DNA of 64,000 nt from JAGQWW01 sp041392845 (GTDB lineage: Bacteria > Bacteroidota > Bacteroidia > Chitinophagales > Saprospiraceae), in assembly GCA_041392845.1 (NCBI GenBank), contig JAWKLG010000027.1:32136-96135 (forward strand), written 5' to 3'. The first letter of the stretch is position 1; every line of letters begins with the position of its first letter. This document shows positions 9,137 through 17,704 of the stretch, piece after piece. A program made the position numbers and the translations under genes. The notes beneath the pieces are model-generated. The model saw nothing but the letters and a program-made list of their open reading frames with translations. It was not told the origin of the DNA and ran no database searches.

Positions 9137-9373
9137 GCTGTGCGGTGTCCGCTATTCGATGTTTGCTGTTCGAATTTCGCAATTCGGCTTCCCAGAATAA
9201 CGCGTCATTCCGGCCTCCGAGCCGGAATCTGGTTACGTTACCTAGAATGGATTTGTGAAAGATCAACTTTATAATCAATAAGATTCCCAATCATAGAACT
9301 TCCCTTACGTAGGGTCCTCCGTGCCCTCCGCGGTGAAATTTTTTCACCGCTACGGACACTACGGACGCTACGT
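9137..9373. repeat. 237-bp composite repeat, copy A (R10-R8-linker-R9)
   Basis: In order: CGCTATTCGATGTTTGCTG/TTCGAATTTCGCAATTCGG (R10), GTCATTCCGGCCTCCGAGCC (R8, a palindrome), a linker with AAAGATCAACTTTATAATC, and R9 at 9307-9373. R9 has terminal arms ACGTAGGGTCC/GGACGCTACGT and an inner GCGGTGAAA/TTTCACCGC hairpin. A same-orientation copy of equal length lies at 10230-10466, so the lipoprotein gene 9470-10222 sits between direct repeats. Confidence 0.88.
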
Positions 9374-9469
9374 CTGGATAGGAACTCCCAAGATCTCTAT
9401 CCGTTAAATTCTTGGTTACCAAATACCACTTTTCCTAATTCCCGTTTAATTTTAAAACACACCCAGCTT

Positions 9470-10222
9470 ATGAAAAAACTAATCCTTTTATTCCTTCCAT
9501 TGCTTTTTATAAATTGTAAAAAAGAGACTTCCAGAGAAGATACCCACGGAACTAAGATTGTAAGGGTTGTTAAACATGTGGATGGTTCAAAAATCGAAAT
9601 GGAATATTCTTACGACAACGAAGTGAGACTCAAGGAAATCAACACCTTGGAAGACGAAGAATTTTATTCAAAATCGTCATTTTTTTATTCCAATGGATTA
9701 TTAGAGAAATTAAGCGAAGAATTTAGGAGTGAATTTTTAGTGGATTCCATCATTTGGAGCACACGAGAAAAATTTGACAGGGTTTACAGATTTTCAGGGA
9801 GGGAGGCTCAATCAGTTCGATTAAAAACAATTGAAACTTATTCTTACAACCTAGCCGGTGATAGTATTCAAAAAATTAGTAGGGACCCTAAAACAGATAC
9901 AATCCAGGGGGTTGGAATTTTTATATTGGAGAATGGAAATATAAATCAAATTGATAGATTTAACTCAAAGGGGAATCTCACTTCTCAATTCTTTTCTGAA
10001 TACGACAACTATCAAAATTTCGAAAGAGATAAACATTATGGAGGGGTTTCACTTTTTAGGTTCAATAAGAACAATATAACCAGATATGAAATCAAGGAGT
10101 ATAACAGAAATTTTGGTTCTACCCCCAATCCAATGAACTATTACTACAAATATAATCTGGATGGTTATCCCATTGAACTAAGCAACGATTTTGGTGAAAA
10201 ATGGGAGATGTTTTATGAATGA
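9470..10222 (+). CDS. Lipoprotein of unknown function
   Basis: 250 residues. N-terminus MKKLILLFLPLLFINCKKE is a lipoprotein signal with the lipobox Cys at residue 16, so the mature protein is probably anchored to a membrane facing the periplasm. The rest is rich in Tyr, Asn and charged residues, with repeating strand-like segments such as YSYDNEVRLKEI, FFYSNGLLEKL, YSYNLAGD and YYYKYNLDGYPIEL. These resemble the YD/RHS-like repeats of Bacteroidota lipoproteins that fold as beta sheets. I cannot name a family. The gene stands alone between two direct 237-bp composite repeats, which suggests it may have moved or been duplicated as a cassette. Confidence 0.8.
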   Translation: MKKLILLFLPLLFINCKKETSREDTHGTKIVRVVKHVDGSKIEMEYSYDNEVRLKEINTLEDEEFYSKSSFFYSNGLLEKLSEEFRSEFLVDSIIWSTREKFDRVYRFSGREAQSVRLKTIETYSYNLAGDSIQKISRDPKTDTIQGVGIFILENGNINQIDRFNSKGNLTSQFFSEYDNYQNFERDKHYGGVSLFRFNKNNITRYEIKEYNRNFGSTPNPMNYYYKYNLDGYPIELSNDFGEKWEMFYE

Positions 10223-10229
10223 GGAGACC

Positions 10230-10466
10230 GCAGTGCGGTGTTCGCTATTCGCTGTTCGCTGTTCGAATTTCGCAATTCGGCTTCCCGGAGTGACGCGTCA
10301 TTCCGGCCTCCGAGCCGGAATCTGGTTACGTAACCTAGAATGGATTTTTAAAAGATCAACTTCATAGTCAATAGGATTCCCTATCATTGATCTTCCCCTA
10401 CGTAGCGTCCTCCGTGCCCGTAGCGGTGAAAAAATTTCACCACAACGGACGCCAATGACGCTACGT
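10230..10466. repeat. 237-bp composite repeat, copy B (R10-R8-linker-R9)
   Basis: Same order and length as copy A at 9137-9373. It begins 7 bp after the stop of the lipoprotein gene. R9 here is 10400-10466, with perfect arms ACGTAGCGTCC and GACGCTACGT. The 1093-bp offset between copies includes exactly one gene. Confidence 0.88.
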
Positions 10467-10508
10467 AGAAGTTTGAATTTATTCAAGCAAGAAAAATAAA
10501 CCTTTCTG

Positions 10509-10569
10509 CGAGCCTCCGAGTAAACGAGCTCACGAGCCACGAGCAAACGATCTCACGAGCAAACGAGCA
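10509..10569. repeat. R5 repeat (GAGCAAACGAGCTCACGAGC)
   Basis: Irregular tandem of ACGAGC units (CCACGAGC, AAACGAGC, TCACGAGC). Other R5 runs are at 17515-17575, 38050-38115, 45774-45809 and 62206-62271. Confidence 0.75.
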
Positions 10570-10579
10570 ACTTTTTTGC

Positions 10580-10587
10580 TAACTTTA
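10580..10587 (+). promoter_or_regulatory. Putative -7 box for the EEP phosphoesterase gene
   Basis: TAACTTTA preceded by CTTTTTTGC, 33 bp before the ATG at 10621. It immediately follows the R5 repeat. The same layout is seen at 4872 and 33855. Confidence 0.4.
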
Positions 10588-10620
10588 TACCTACATCATC
10601 AAACCCAAAAACACCTAAAT

Positions 10621-12015
10621 ATGCCATTTTACCCAAAGCTCCGATTTAATTATTATGACAAGCCTGAAGAAAAGAACCGAAAAAAAAGGGTAATCACCAA
10701 TATCAAAAAATTGAGGGCTGCCTTGGATGCTCATATTCAGAATTCAAGAGAAAAAGTGATAAACGGAAATACCGTTCGTATTGCCACCTGGAATATCCGA
10801 GAGTTTGGTAAAAAGAATTTTGGAGGTCGTACTTATGAAGACTTTTATTACATGGCAGAGATAATTTCCAGATTTGATTTGGTAGCCTTGCAAGAGATAA
10901 GGGGAGACCTGACCGAATTCCGATCCCTGCAAGATATTTTAGGTCCACAATGGGATTTTATTGCCACCGATGTTACTGACGGAGCAGCCGGCAATGGTGA
11001 GAGAATGGTTTTTACTTTTAATCGGGATAAAGTACAATTTCAAAATATCGCCGGAGAATTGACCTTGAAGGAAAATCAAAAAATCAGAGCATGTTTTGGA
11101 GAAAGGATTCGCCTTGAAAATGGAATCAAGCTTGATTTAAATGGCAATCCTGATTTATCTGGTGACTATGACGCCTACACTGAGAAAAGGGGAAACAAAT
11201 ACTATTTAGCAGAAGACCTTGAGATTCCTCTTAAATCAAATTGTAAATTGGAATTGCCGGCAGAAACCTTTCTAACAGTCAAAAAGGGAACTGAAATAGA
11301 AAGACCTTCCAGGGGTGTGGCCAGGGTAACAATTCCGGCACGTAAGGTGGAAGGCGATGATTTTGGATTGCGTTTTCCACAAGGTTCTTTTGATGATTCC
11401 CTTAGGCAGTTTGCCAGGACGCCATATTTGATTTCCTTTCAATTGGGCTGGTTGAAATTGAATCTTTGTACGGTCCATATTTATTATGGCGACAATGATT
11501 TAGAAACCAAAATGAACCAACGGAAAAATGAGATAGAATTATTGACGCAGGCTCTGGCTAACAAGGCTGAAAATGAATTTAAAGATGACAAAGAATCCTT
11601 CCTTGGCGTTTTGGGCGATTTTAATATCATAGGAAAAGACCATCCTACCTTAGCTGCTTTGGAAAGCAATGATTTTTATATCCCGGAAAAACTCAAATCC
11701 ATTCCCGGCTCCAATGTTGAACGTGATAAAGCCTACGATCAGATAGCCTTTTGGCTACCTAAAGACCGCCAAACCAATTATTCAAAGCTGGAAGTTACCG
11801 CTGCCAATATCTTTGACTTTTTTGAATATGTTTATCGCACTGAAGACGAACAAACCTACCGCGACGAAGGGGAAGATTTTAACGGACTAAAACCCTCCAG
11901 CAGATTTGATACCTGGAAGACTTATAAAATGTCCGATCACCTCCCCATGTGGGTCGAAATCCGAAATGATTTTAGTGACGAGTATTTGGCCTATTTGGAG
12001 AAGAGAAATGTTTAA
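10621..12015 (+). CDS. Endonuclease/exonuclease/phosphatase (EEP) family protein
   Basis: 464 residues from the ATG at 10621; an in-frame upstream codon at 10576 lies on top of the promoter candidate and is rejected. EEP motifs are in order: ATWNIREFG with N58, LVALQEIRGD (metal-binding Glu), LCTVHIYYGD, GVLGDFNI (Asp/Asn) and a C-terminal SDHLPMWVEI (catalytic His). These form the DNase I-like metallo-phosphoesterase active site. There is an insertion of about 100 residues between the Glu motif and the VHIYYG strand, longer than in minimal family members. No signal peptide. Substrate could be nucleic acid, a phosphoinositide-like lipid or a phosphoprotein. A small membrane protein gene follows after 10 bp. 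Confidence 0.87.
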   Translation: MPFYPKLRFNYYDKPEEKNRKKRVITNIKKLRAALDAHIQNSREKVINGNTVRIATWNIREFGKKNFGGRTYEDFYYMAEIISRFDLVALQEIRGDLTEFRSLQDILGPQWDFIATDVTDGAAGNGERMVFTFNRDKVQFQNIAGELTLKENQKIRACFGERIRLENGIKLDLNGNPDLSGDYDAYTEKRGNKYYLAEDLEIPLKSNCKLELPAETFLTVKKGTEIERPSRGVARVTIPARKVEGDDFGLRFPQGSFDDSLRQFARTPYLISFQLGWLKLNLCTVHIYYGDNDLETKMNQRKNEIELLTQALANKAENEFKDDKESFLGVLGDFNIIGKDHPTLAALESNDFYIPEKLKSIPGSNVERDKAYDQIAFWLPKDRQTNYSKLEVTAANIFDFFEYVYRTEDEQTYRDEGEDFNGLKPSSRFDTWKTYKMSDHLPMWVEIRNDFSDEYLAYLEKRNV

Positions 12016-12025
12016 AATTATGTAA

Positions 12026-12367
12026 ATGAGTGAATTGGAAATTTTGGACGAAAACCAAAATCCTGAGGAATATTCAAAACCGGTTTTTTCTATTTTAAGT
12101 ACTATAGGATTTGTTGTATTTATAGGAATTCAATACTATTTAATTACGAACTTACCTTCTAATTTAAAGGCTAATGAAAAATTGAAGGAACATTCTGAAT
12201 ACCTGGATTTTATTCTTCCCGGCATCCTTTACCTGGTTCCGTTATTTGGGGCATTAGCAATATTTAGAAAAGAAAAACCGGATTGGTTAACATGGACTGC
12301 TGTTGTTATCGGAGGGATATTTTTCTTAATTAATATATTTTATTTAGCCCTTGAAAATCTTAACTAA
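12026..12367 (+). CDS. Small integral membrane protein, unknown
   Basis: 113 residues with three hydrophobic segments: about residues 21-41 (FSILSTIGFVVFIGIQYYLI), 63-78 (ILPGILYLVPLFGALAIF) and 89-109 (WTAVVIGGIFFLINIFYLAL). The acidic N-terminus is probably cytoplasmic. No family recognised. It starts 10 bp after the EEP gene on the same strand and is probably co-transcribed with it; about 95 bp separate it from the transporter gene that follows. Confidence 0.65.
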   Translation: MSELEILDENQNPEEYSKPVFSILSTIGFVVFIGIQYYLITNLPSNLKANEKLKEHSEYLDFILPGILYLVPLFGALAIFRKEKPDWLTWTAVVIGGIFFLINIFYLALENLN

Positions 12368-12462
12368 TTTATTTCGACCAATTCTAATTCAAAGTTTAGA
12401 ACAAACCGGTTAATTTTTCCTTCTCATTTAAATACCATCTTTAAACAAATAGAATAAACCCC

Positions 12463-14250
12463 TTGACGACCGACCAAATCATATTCCTGAGTATCCTGGG
12501 GATATCGACCATTCTGTTTATCACCGAGATTTTTTCGGTCGACAAGACGGCATTTCTTACCATTGTTGCATTGCTTATAATGGGTTTTGTGAGTCCTGAA
12601 GAAGCAGTGTCGGGTTTTTCAAATACTGCGCTCATCACCATTATGGGACTCATGATTTTGTCAGCCTCACTTGAGCGAACAGGAGTTATACAATCTTTGG
12701 CCAATCAAATTATAAAAATTATTAAGTACCCCGTCTGGTTGGGCATTCCTTTGATAATGCTGATAACCGGTAGCATATCAGCCTTTATTTCAACTACTGC
12801 AGTGGTCATTATTTTTATAAAATTAATGCCTGAAGTAATAGGTAAGAGTGGGAAAGATCTTCGAATGTTCATGATTCCCATCTCATTTGCCGGTATTTTG
12901 GGCGGTAGTATCACGATGATGGGTACCAGTACCAATTTGATAGTAAAGGATATCTATTTTAATATCACAGGCGAGCAGATTTCTTTTTTCCAATTTTCGA
13001 TACCGGCGCTAATACTTTTTGCCATTGCATTGATATTGTTACCTATTTTGACAATTTTATATTTTAAATTTCAAAAAAGAGACGAAGCAAAGGGTTTGGC
13101 AGAAAGTAACAAATTTACTTTCGAAATGGAGTTGGATGAAAACAGCCCATTGATAGGAAAGGTCTATTTCAATACAGAATTATATAAAAACCTTACCATT
13201 GAGTTACTGGGAATCAAACGTGGTTCATTTACCATTAAAAAGCCTGCCTTTTACCATACTTTTCGACCGGGAGATTTATTGATTTTACGTTCCAGTGTTG
13301 ATGACATTATGGATTTAAAAAAGTCCGGTAAGCTTGGTGCAGTTGTGAATGAAGCGGTGGAAAAATCCTATAAAACAGATTCGAAAATTGTGGAGTTGCT
13401 CATCTTGCCTAATTCTCCCCTTGTAGGAAAAAAAATGCGCAACATCAGTCAGTTTGATATCAAAGGAGGTATTCCCCTGGGACTGAAAAAACATGGAAAC
13501 ATTGTACAAAGTCAATATTCTATGAGTGATTTCAACGACCGTATCGATGTGGGCGATAAACTGATGGTAGAACTATTGGAAGATGCTGAAGAAAATTGGT
13601 TTGCAGAAAATAGCATGGAGTTGCTGGATCTTTACCATTATCAAAATGTGCCTACATCCAAAAAAGTAATCTCCGGATTGGTTGCTTTGGGAGTGGTTTT
13701 ATTAGCGGCATTTGGTATTTTGACCATTTTAAAAAGTGTACTCATTGGCTTGGCTTTATTGCTACTTTTTAATTGTATTTCCTTTGAAGAAGCTTATAAA
13801 TCGATCAGTTGGCAGGTAATTTTCCTGCTTGCCTGGTTGTTGCCAATAGGCGCCGCCCTCAAAAATACCGGGACAGATTCCTTGCTTTCTCATTTCATTT
13901 TAAAAGAATTATCCGGCGAAGAAAATAGTCTGGTCCTCACCGCTATTTTTGGGTTGACTATGTTGATTAGCGGTGTTATCAACAACAATGCAACTGCGAT
14001 TGTCCTTACTCCCATTGCTATTTTAATAGGACAACAATTGGAAATGCCTTTGCTGCCACTCATGGCATGTATCTCATTTGCAGCCAATTACAGCTTTTTT
14101 ACGCCAATCGGCTATCAGACCAATACCCTAATTTACGGCTTGGGAATCTACAAATTCCGCGACTTCCTGGTGATAGGCGGAATCATGTCGCTGTTGCTCT
14201 GGTTTGTGGCATCGAAGGTTATTCCGCTTGTGCTAGGGGCTGGGTGCTAG
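12463..14250 (+). CDS. SLC13-family (DASS-like) anion permease with two TrkA-C domains
   Basis: 595 residues starting at TTG 12463 (no ATG is available before the first membrane helices). N- and C-terminal membrane bundles flank a soluble middle of about residues 215-390 with two RCK_C/TrkA-C-like domains (SPLIGKVYFNTELYKNLTI and PLVGKKMRNISQFDIKGG, each followed by a GDxL segment). Membrane motifs GTSTNLIV (about residue 150) and NNNATAIVLTPIAI (about 505) are the two halves of the SLC13 substrate and sodium site (SNT-type loops). Likely imports a divalent anion such as sulfate or a dicarboxylate. The last residues LVLGAGC and the stop are encoded by the beginning of an R2 repeat, so the original C-terminus has probably been replaced. 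Confidence 0.88.
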   Translation: MTTDQIIFLSILGISTILFITEIFSVDKTAFLTIVALLIMGFVSPEEAVSGFSNTALITIMGLMILSASLERTGVIQSLANQIIKIIKYPVWLGIPLIMLITGSISAFISTTAVVIIFIKLMPEVIGKSGKDLRMFMIPISFAGILGGSITMMGTSTNLIVKDIYFNITGEQISFFQFSIPALILFAIALILLPILTILYFKFQKRDEAKGLAESNKFTFEMELDENSPLIGKVYFNTELYKNLTIELLGIKRGSFTIKKPAFYHTFRPGDLLILRSSVDDIMDLKKSGKLGAVVNEAVEKSYKTDSKIVELLILPNSPLVGKKMRNISQFDIKGGIPLGLKKHGNIVQSQYSMSDFNDRIDVGDKLMVELLEDAEENWFAENSMELLDLYHYQNVPTSKKVISGLVALGVVLLAAFGILTILKSVLIGLALLLLFNCISFEEAYKSISWQVIFLLAWLLPIGAALKNTGTDSLLSHFILKELSGEENSLVLTAIFGLTMLISGVINNNATAIVLTPIAILIGQQLEMPLLPLMACISFAANYSFFTPIGYQTNTLIYGLGIYKFRDFLVIGGIMSLLLWFVASKVIPLVLGAGC

Positions 14251-14345
14251 GTGCTGGGTACTGGGTGCTGGGTACTGGGTTCTAGGTTCTGGGTACTGGG
14301 TGCTGGGTTCTGGAGAATTTACGGATTACGATTTACGGTTTACGG
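14231..14345. repeat. R2 (GTGCTGGGTACTGGG) followed by R3
   Basis: R2 units TGCTAGGTGCTGGGTACTGG run from inside the last codons of the permease to 14313, then R3 (GAATTTACGGATTACG / ATTTACGGTTTACGG) to 14345. Other R2 runs: 23545-23618, 30550-30589 and 41111-41161. Confidence 0.8.
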
Positions 14346-14675
14346 AGGGTTGAATTAAGGTAATAGAAAGAAGGGTGAAATCCATTAAAATATTTGAGTT
14401 GCGACCGTTGCGCTTAACCTTTGCGGCCGTCGCGTGAACCAAAAATATTAGGATTTGAAAGACAATAGTGTTTGAATATCAGTCAATTACACTTTCGAAA
14501 ACAAAAGACTCTGCTGGAGTCGGCGGGTCCTCTCCGAGGGACCCACCTTAGACCTTTGTCTTTTTCTTTTTTAACTTAATGACATTACACCGGTGGGGCC
14601 TTTCCAATAGACCCATCTTTGATCATGATATTGTCAAATACTATTTTGGTAATGAAATTATGAAAGTATTTCAGA
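14346..14675. other. Convergent intergenic region without genes
   Basis: Between convergent genes. It contains GGGTCC (14525-14530) pairing with GGACCC (14539-14544) around a 8-base loop, a GC-rich stretch TTGCGGCCGTCGCG near 14425-14440, and the related phrase GGGGCCTTTCCAATAGACCC at 14595-14614. These resemble fragments of gene-end repeats; no coding frame is credible. Confidence 0.5.
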
Positions 14676-15032
14676 TCATATTTGTTTGAAGGTCATCGAA
14701 TTCCTGTCCGGGTCATAGATTCCAACTGACCTTGTTTTCCCTTCTATTTGAATATCGCCCATCAACTCACCTCCATTTTTCAATCCATTTTGAATGGTTT
14801 TTTCCAAATCTGAAACGATGATGTCGAATTGATGCCTATTTTGAGTGGCTGTATTTTGGGCAATTTCTGCCGGACAAAACAATACTTCCAGTTGTCCCCA
14901 ACGACCTGAATAAAGAGTGCTACCGTACATCTCTTTTGCCTGAAATTTTATATCAAAGACAGAAGAATAAAATGCAAGCATCGCTTCCATATTGGTCACT
15001 GCTATTGTTAGTCCGGTGATTTGGAAAGACAT
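14676..15032 (-). CDS. VOC (glyoxalase/bleomycin-resistance fold) family protein
   Basis: 118 residues, the size of a single-domain protein of two beta-alpha-beta-beta-beta units. The N-terminal repeat reads GLTIAVTNMEAMLAFYSSVF, the C-terminal repeat HQFDIIVSDLEKTIQNGLKN followed by GIYDPDRNSMTFKQI, where the Asp-Pro-Asp-Arg-Asn turn and terminal metal-ligand region are typical. VOC proteins include glyoxalases, dioxygenases and antibiotic-binding proteins; the sequence does not say which. Single gene, converging on the SLC13 permease, with no operon partner downstream. Confidence 0.83.
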   Translation of the reverse strand: MSFQITGLTIAVTNMEAMLAFYSSVFDIKFQAKEMYGSTLYSGRWGQLEVLFCPAEIAQNTATQNRHQFDIIVSDLEKTIQNGLKNGGELMGDIQIEGKTRSVGIYDPDRNSMTFKQI

Positions 15033-15176
15033 GGTTTGGAATATTTGGTTAATGAAAACATGGTGTCCCCAGCCCTTGTGGTGAAAGTTTATTCTTCGGC
15101 TACAGAAAACTAGAAGGCAGGGAGATAGAAATTATTTATCTTTTACCAAAGATATATTGCATACCGCAATCAATCC

Positions 15177-16799
15177 TCATTCATACCTTCTAAAAACCAA
15201 ACCGCCTTTGTACCAGGTAGCATCAACTTTTATCAAATGAACTTCCTCCGGACCAATCTCGTGTGGATGCCTGTCTAGCAAGATAAGATCTGCCTGATAA
15301 CCGGGCAGCAATTTTCCGGTGTATTCATCGGAGTGGTTGATGTAGGCTGGAGTAGTTGAGTAACTTTCAAATGCCTGGTCGATCGTAAGTTTCTCCTGGG
15401 CTTGCCATCCACCTTTGGGCTCACCGCTCATATCGGTACGATTGATGGCCGCAAAAATATGCTCCAGAGGATTCAATGGGCCGATAGGTGCATCAGAACT
15501 ATTGGAAAAAATGATGTTATGGTCAATAAAGCTCTTTCCAACCATTACAAATTCCTCTCGGTAATCACCCAGCCATTTTCCATACCTGGACCATTCTTTC
15601 ATTAAAAAGCTGTGTTGCGTTTCGACAGGAATTTTATGTTCTCCCAAAAACTTTAATAAATCCTTTCTGGTATTTTGCATATGGATGATCCGATGTCTTA
15701 AGGGATTTTTTTCTTTTGGATTGGCCTGAGAGATGGCCTTAGCAGCCGTTTCCACTGCTCTGTCTCCAATACAATGCATTGCTACCTGCATATGGTTTTC
15801 TTCGGCAAGGCTAAGCATTTCATTGAGTTCCTGTTGATTGTAAATCAATTCTCCACAGGTGTCTTTTTTGTCTTCGTAAGGCATGTTCAAAGCAGCAGTA
15901 TGCAAGCGATAGGTACCGTCGACAAATATCTTAAAGGCGCCGACCCTCACATTTCCGGTTCCTTCTGCAGACCTTTTTTTATTATTTTTTAAAAATGCCT
16001 TCATGTCTTTTATAGAATAAACATAATGATGCAGATAAGCACCAAAAGTTAGACCTTTCTCTTGATCCAGTTTGGTGTATGCATTCCAAACTTTTTCATA
16101 GTCACCTACATAATTGAGGTCGTCAGAGTCTACTGAAGTAATGCCATATTCAGCCAGATGATCAAAAGTTTGTTCCAGGGCTTCTTTCGCCTCATCTTCA
16201 GTTTTTGATCTAAAATTCATTTTTATAAAATGCACGGCAGTGTCCTTAAAACGGCCATTCCATTTTCCCTTACTGTCTTTTTCAATAAATTGATTGTGCT
16301 CCTTTCCAAGAAGTTTTTCCTTTTTTACAATTTCAAGGGCAATAGAATTCAGCACACATTCATGTCCATCCTGGTGCAATAAAAAAATGGGAGATTCTAC
16401 CGGAATAGTATCTAAGTCGCTGGCATTCAGCAAGGTGGTTCTGTCAGAAAAGGTGTTGTCTCTAAGTCCCCGACCGACCAACCAGTCGTTATTTTTCAAA
16501 GCCTTCCTTTCATGGGTATCTTCCAACAACTCTTTCAAATGTGACCATTTGGTTACACCTCTTAAATCCAATTCTTTTTTCATTAGTGAAAATCGCAACA
16601 GGTGAATGTGGGTATCTTTAAAACTTGCTGCAAGGGTTTTGCCATGAGCATCAAAAACATCTGCTTCAGTTTCTTCGAGCCGATAACCGTTTTGTTCCAC
16701 GGCCTTAATGATGCCATCTTCAATTCTAACCTGAAACAATTTATTGCTAAGTGGATGATAAGGCCTGTACAATTGGCAATTGGTAATAATTTTTTCCAT
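15177..16799 (-). CDS. Amidohydrolase family protein (YtcJ-like)
   Basis: 540 residues, full length for the YtcJ/Amidohydro_3 group. FKDTHIHLLRFS near residue 60 supplies the metal-binding His-x-His, VAMHCIGDRAVE (about 340) and HRIIHMQNTRKD (about 368) supply later His ligands, and SSDAPIGPLNPLEHIFAA (about 435) supplies the catalytic Asp region. The C-terminus GKLLPGYQADLILLDRHPHE is the usual beta-sandwich closure. It would hydrolyse an amide-like bond in a cytoplasmic small molecule, but the substrate is unknown for most of the family. No signal peptide. Transcribed alone, with an R9 copy upstream of its start. Confidence 0.88.
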   Translation of the reverse strand: MEKIITNCQLYRPYHPLSNKLFQVRIEDGIIKAVEQNGYRLEETEADVFDAHGKTLAASFKDTHIHLLRFSLMKKELDLRGVTKWSHLKELLEDTHERKALKNNDWLVGRGLRDNTFSDRTTLLNASDLDTIPVESPIFLLHQDGHECVLNSIALEIVKKEKLLGKEHNQFIEKDSKGKWNGRFKDTAVHFIKMNFRSKTEDEAKEALEQTFDHLAEYGITSVDSDDLNYVGDYEKVWNAYTKLDQEKGLTFGAYLHHYVYSIKDMKAFLKNNKKRSAEGTGNVRVGAFKIFVDGTYRLHTAALNMPYEDKKDTCGELIYNQQELNEMLSLAEENHMQVAMHCIGDRAVETAAKAISQANPKEKNPLRHRIIHMQNTRKDLLKFLGEHKIPVETQHSFLMKEWSRYGKWLGDYREEFVMVGKSFIDHNIIFSNSSDAPIGPLNPLEHIFAAINRTDMSGEPKGGWQAQEKLTIDQAFESYSTTPAYINHSDEYTGKLLPGYQADLILLDRHPHEIGPEEVHLIKVDATWYKGGLVFRRYE

Positions 16800-16860
16800 C
16801 GGGAGGTTTGTTTCTAAGTCCCAACAGGAAAAATAAGGCAGATGTTGAGCCTTCAGGAAA

Positions 16861-16928
16861 ATAGGTAGGAACCTCTTTGCCCTTCATGGTGAAGGTTTAT
16901 TTTCACCGCTACGCAACGGACGCAACGT
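16861..16928. repeat. R9 palindromic element, degenerate left arm
   Basis: GGTGAAGGTTTATTTTCACC hairpin followed by GCTACGCAACGGACGCAACG. The left arm (ACCTCTTTGCCCTTC) has lost most of its match to the right. It lies 18 bp downstream of the frameshifted membrane-protein gene. Confidence 0.6.
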
Positions 16929-16946
16929 TAAGATGTTTAAAAATTA

Positions 16947-17458
16947 TTAATTCTCAATTACATCTTTTCTTCCAAGCCAAATAAAAAGCAAAGCAGTTGA
17001 TAAGTATTTTAATAATTCAAACCCAACTATTATAAATCCATAGACATCAACCTCATTTAAGTAATGGTAATATTTTTCACCTGAGTTGGTGTTCAATCCT
17101 GTGATTACCTGGGGAAATTGAAAGGTTAATCCAAATTGGCAAAGTTGACTGAATAAAAGTAATCCGACAAAAATCCAGAGGATGGTTTGAAAAGGTAATT
17201 CCTTATTCCCAAACCAAAGTGACAATTTATAGCCAGTGAAAAGCAGAAAGAAAACGATAACAATTTAAGGGATTGAATACTCCAAGCTAATTGTTCGCCT
17301 GTGAAATCCAGATTAAACAATAGATATTTTAATATTAGGAAAAGGAGGATGCTATAGGCTGAAGCATTTAAATAAATCAATGCACCCAACCCTAATAAAT
17401 AAGCTAAACTTGATTTATCGGTTTCTAATTTAATGGGTTTGCCTAGTGGTGTTTCCAT
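16947..17458 (-). pseudogene. Four-helix membrane protein (DUF2975-like), single frameshift
   Basis: Two overlapping frames make one protein. The upstream part (17458 downward) has hydrophobic segments YLLGLGALIYLNASAYSILL and then loses frame. Adding one base to the T-run at 17263-17265 joins IQSLK to IVIVFFLLFTGYKLSLWFG, followed by KELPFQTILWIFVGLLLF and FIIVGFELLKYLSTALLFIW. The reconstructed protein has about 170 residues and four membrane segments, in the size range of DUF2975 proteins; the family call is tentative. One homopolymer indel may be a sequencing error rather than true inactivation. Repeats R5, R8 and R4 lie upstream, R9 downstream. Confidence 0.6.
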
Positions 17459-17514
17459 ACTTTAAAAATATCAATTTCATTGAACAATGATTCCTGAAAA
17501 AAATGCCAGTATAA

Positions 17515-17704
17515 ACGAGCCCACGAGCCCACGAGCCCACGAGCCCACGAGCCCACGAGCCCACGAGCCAAGCATCTAAAAATACTTTCTGCGGAACATG
17601 GGAGATTCCGGCTCAGAGGCCGGAATGACATATTTGGCCCTTGGCTATTAGCTTTCGGCCGTTGGCCAAAAGCCAATGGCCAAGGGCCAACAGCCAGTAG
17701 CCAA
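17515..17704. repeat. R5, R8 and R4 repeats between two minus-strand genes
   Basis: Six CCCACGAG units at 17520-17570 (R5), an inverted R8 copy (ATTCCGGCTCAGAGGCCGG, 17613-17631), then R4 (GGCCAATGGCC-type: TTGGCCAAAAGCCAATGGCC, 17636-17704). R4 reaches the TGA of the GH92 gene, whose next bases on the minus strand are TTGGCTACTGGC. Confidence 0.8.

Noticed and set aside
9077..9274. 65-codon frame MASWGKTLMNDELRVTSDEF...
   Set aside because: It is the tail of the broken MobA-like gene read out of frame into R1, R10 and R8 repeats. Similar MTNDE-type peptides come from translating R1 anywhere.
9137..10466. Composite transposon or integron cassette around the lipoprotein gene
   Set aside because: No transposase or integrase, no target-site duplication that I can identify, and the repeat modules occur alone elsewhere; flanking repeats are reported, but not called a mobile element.
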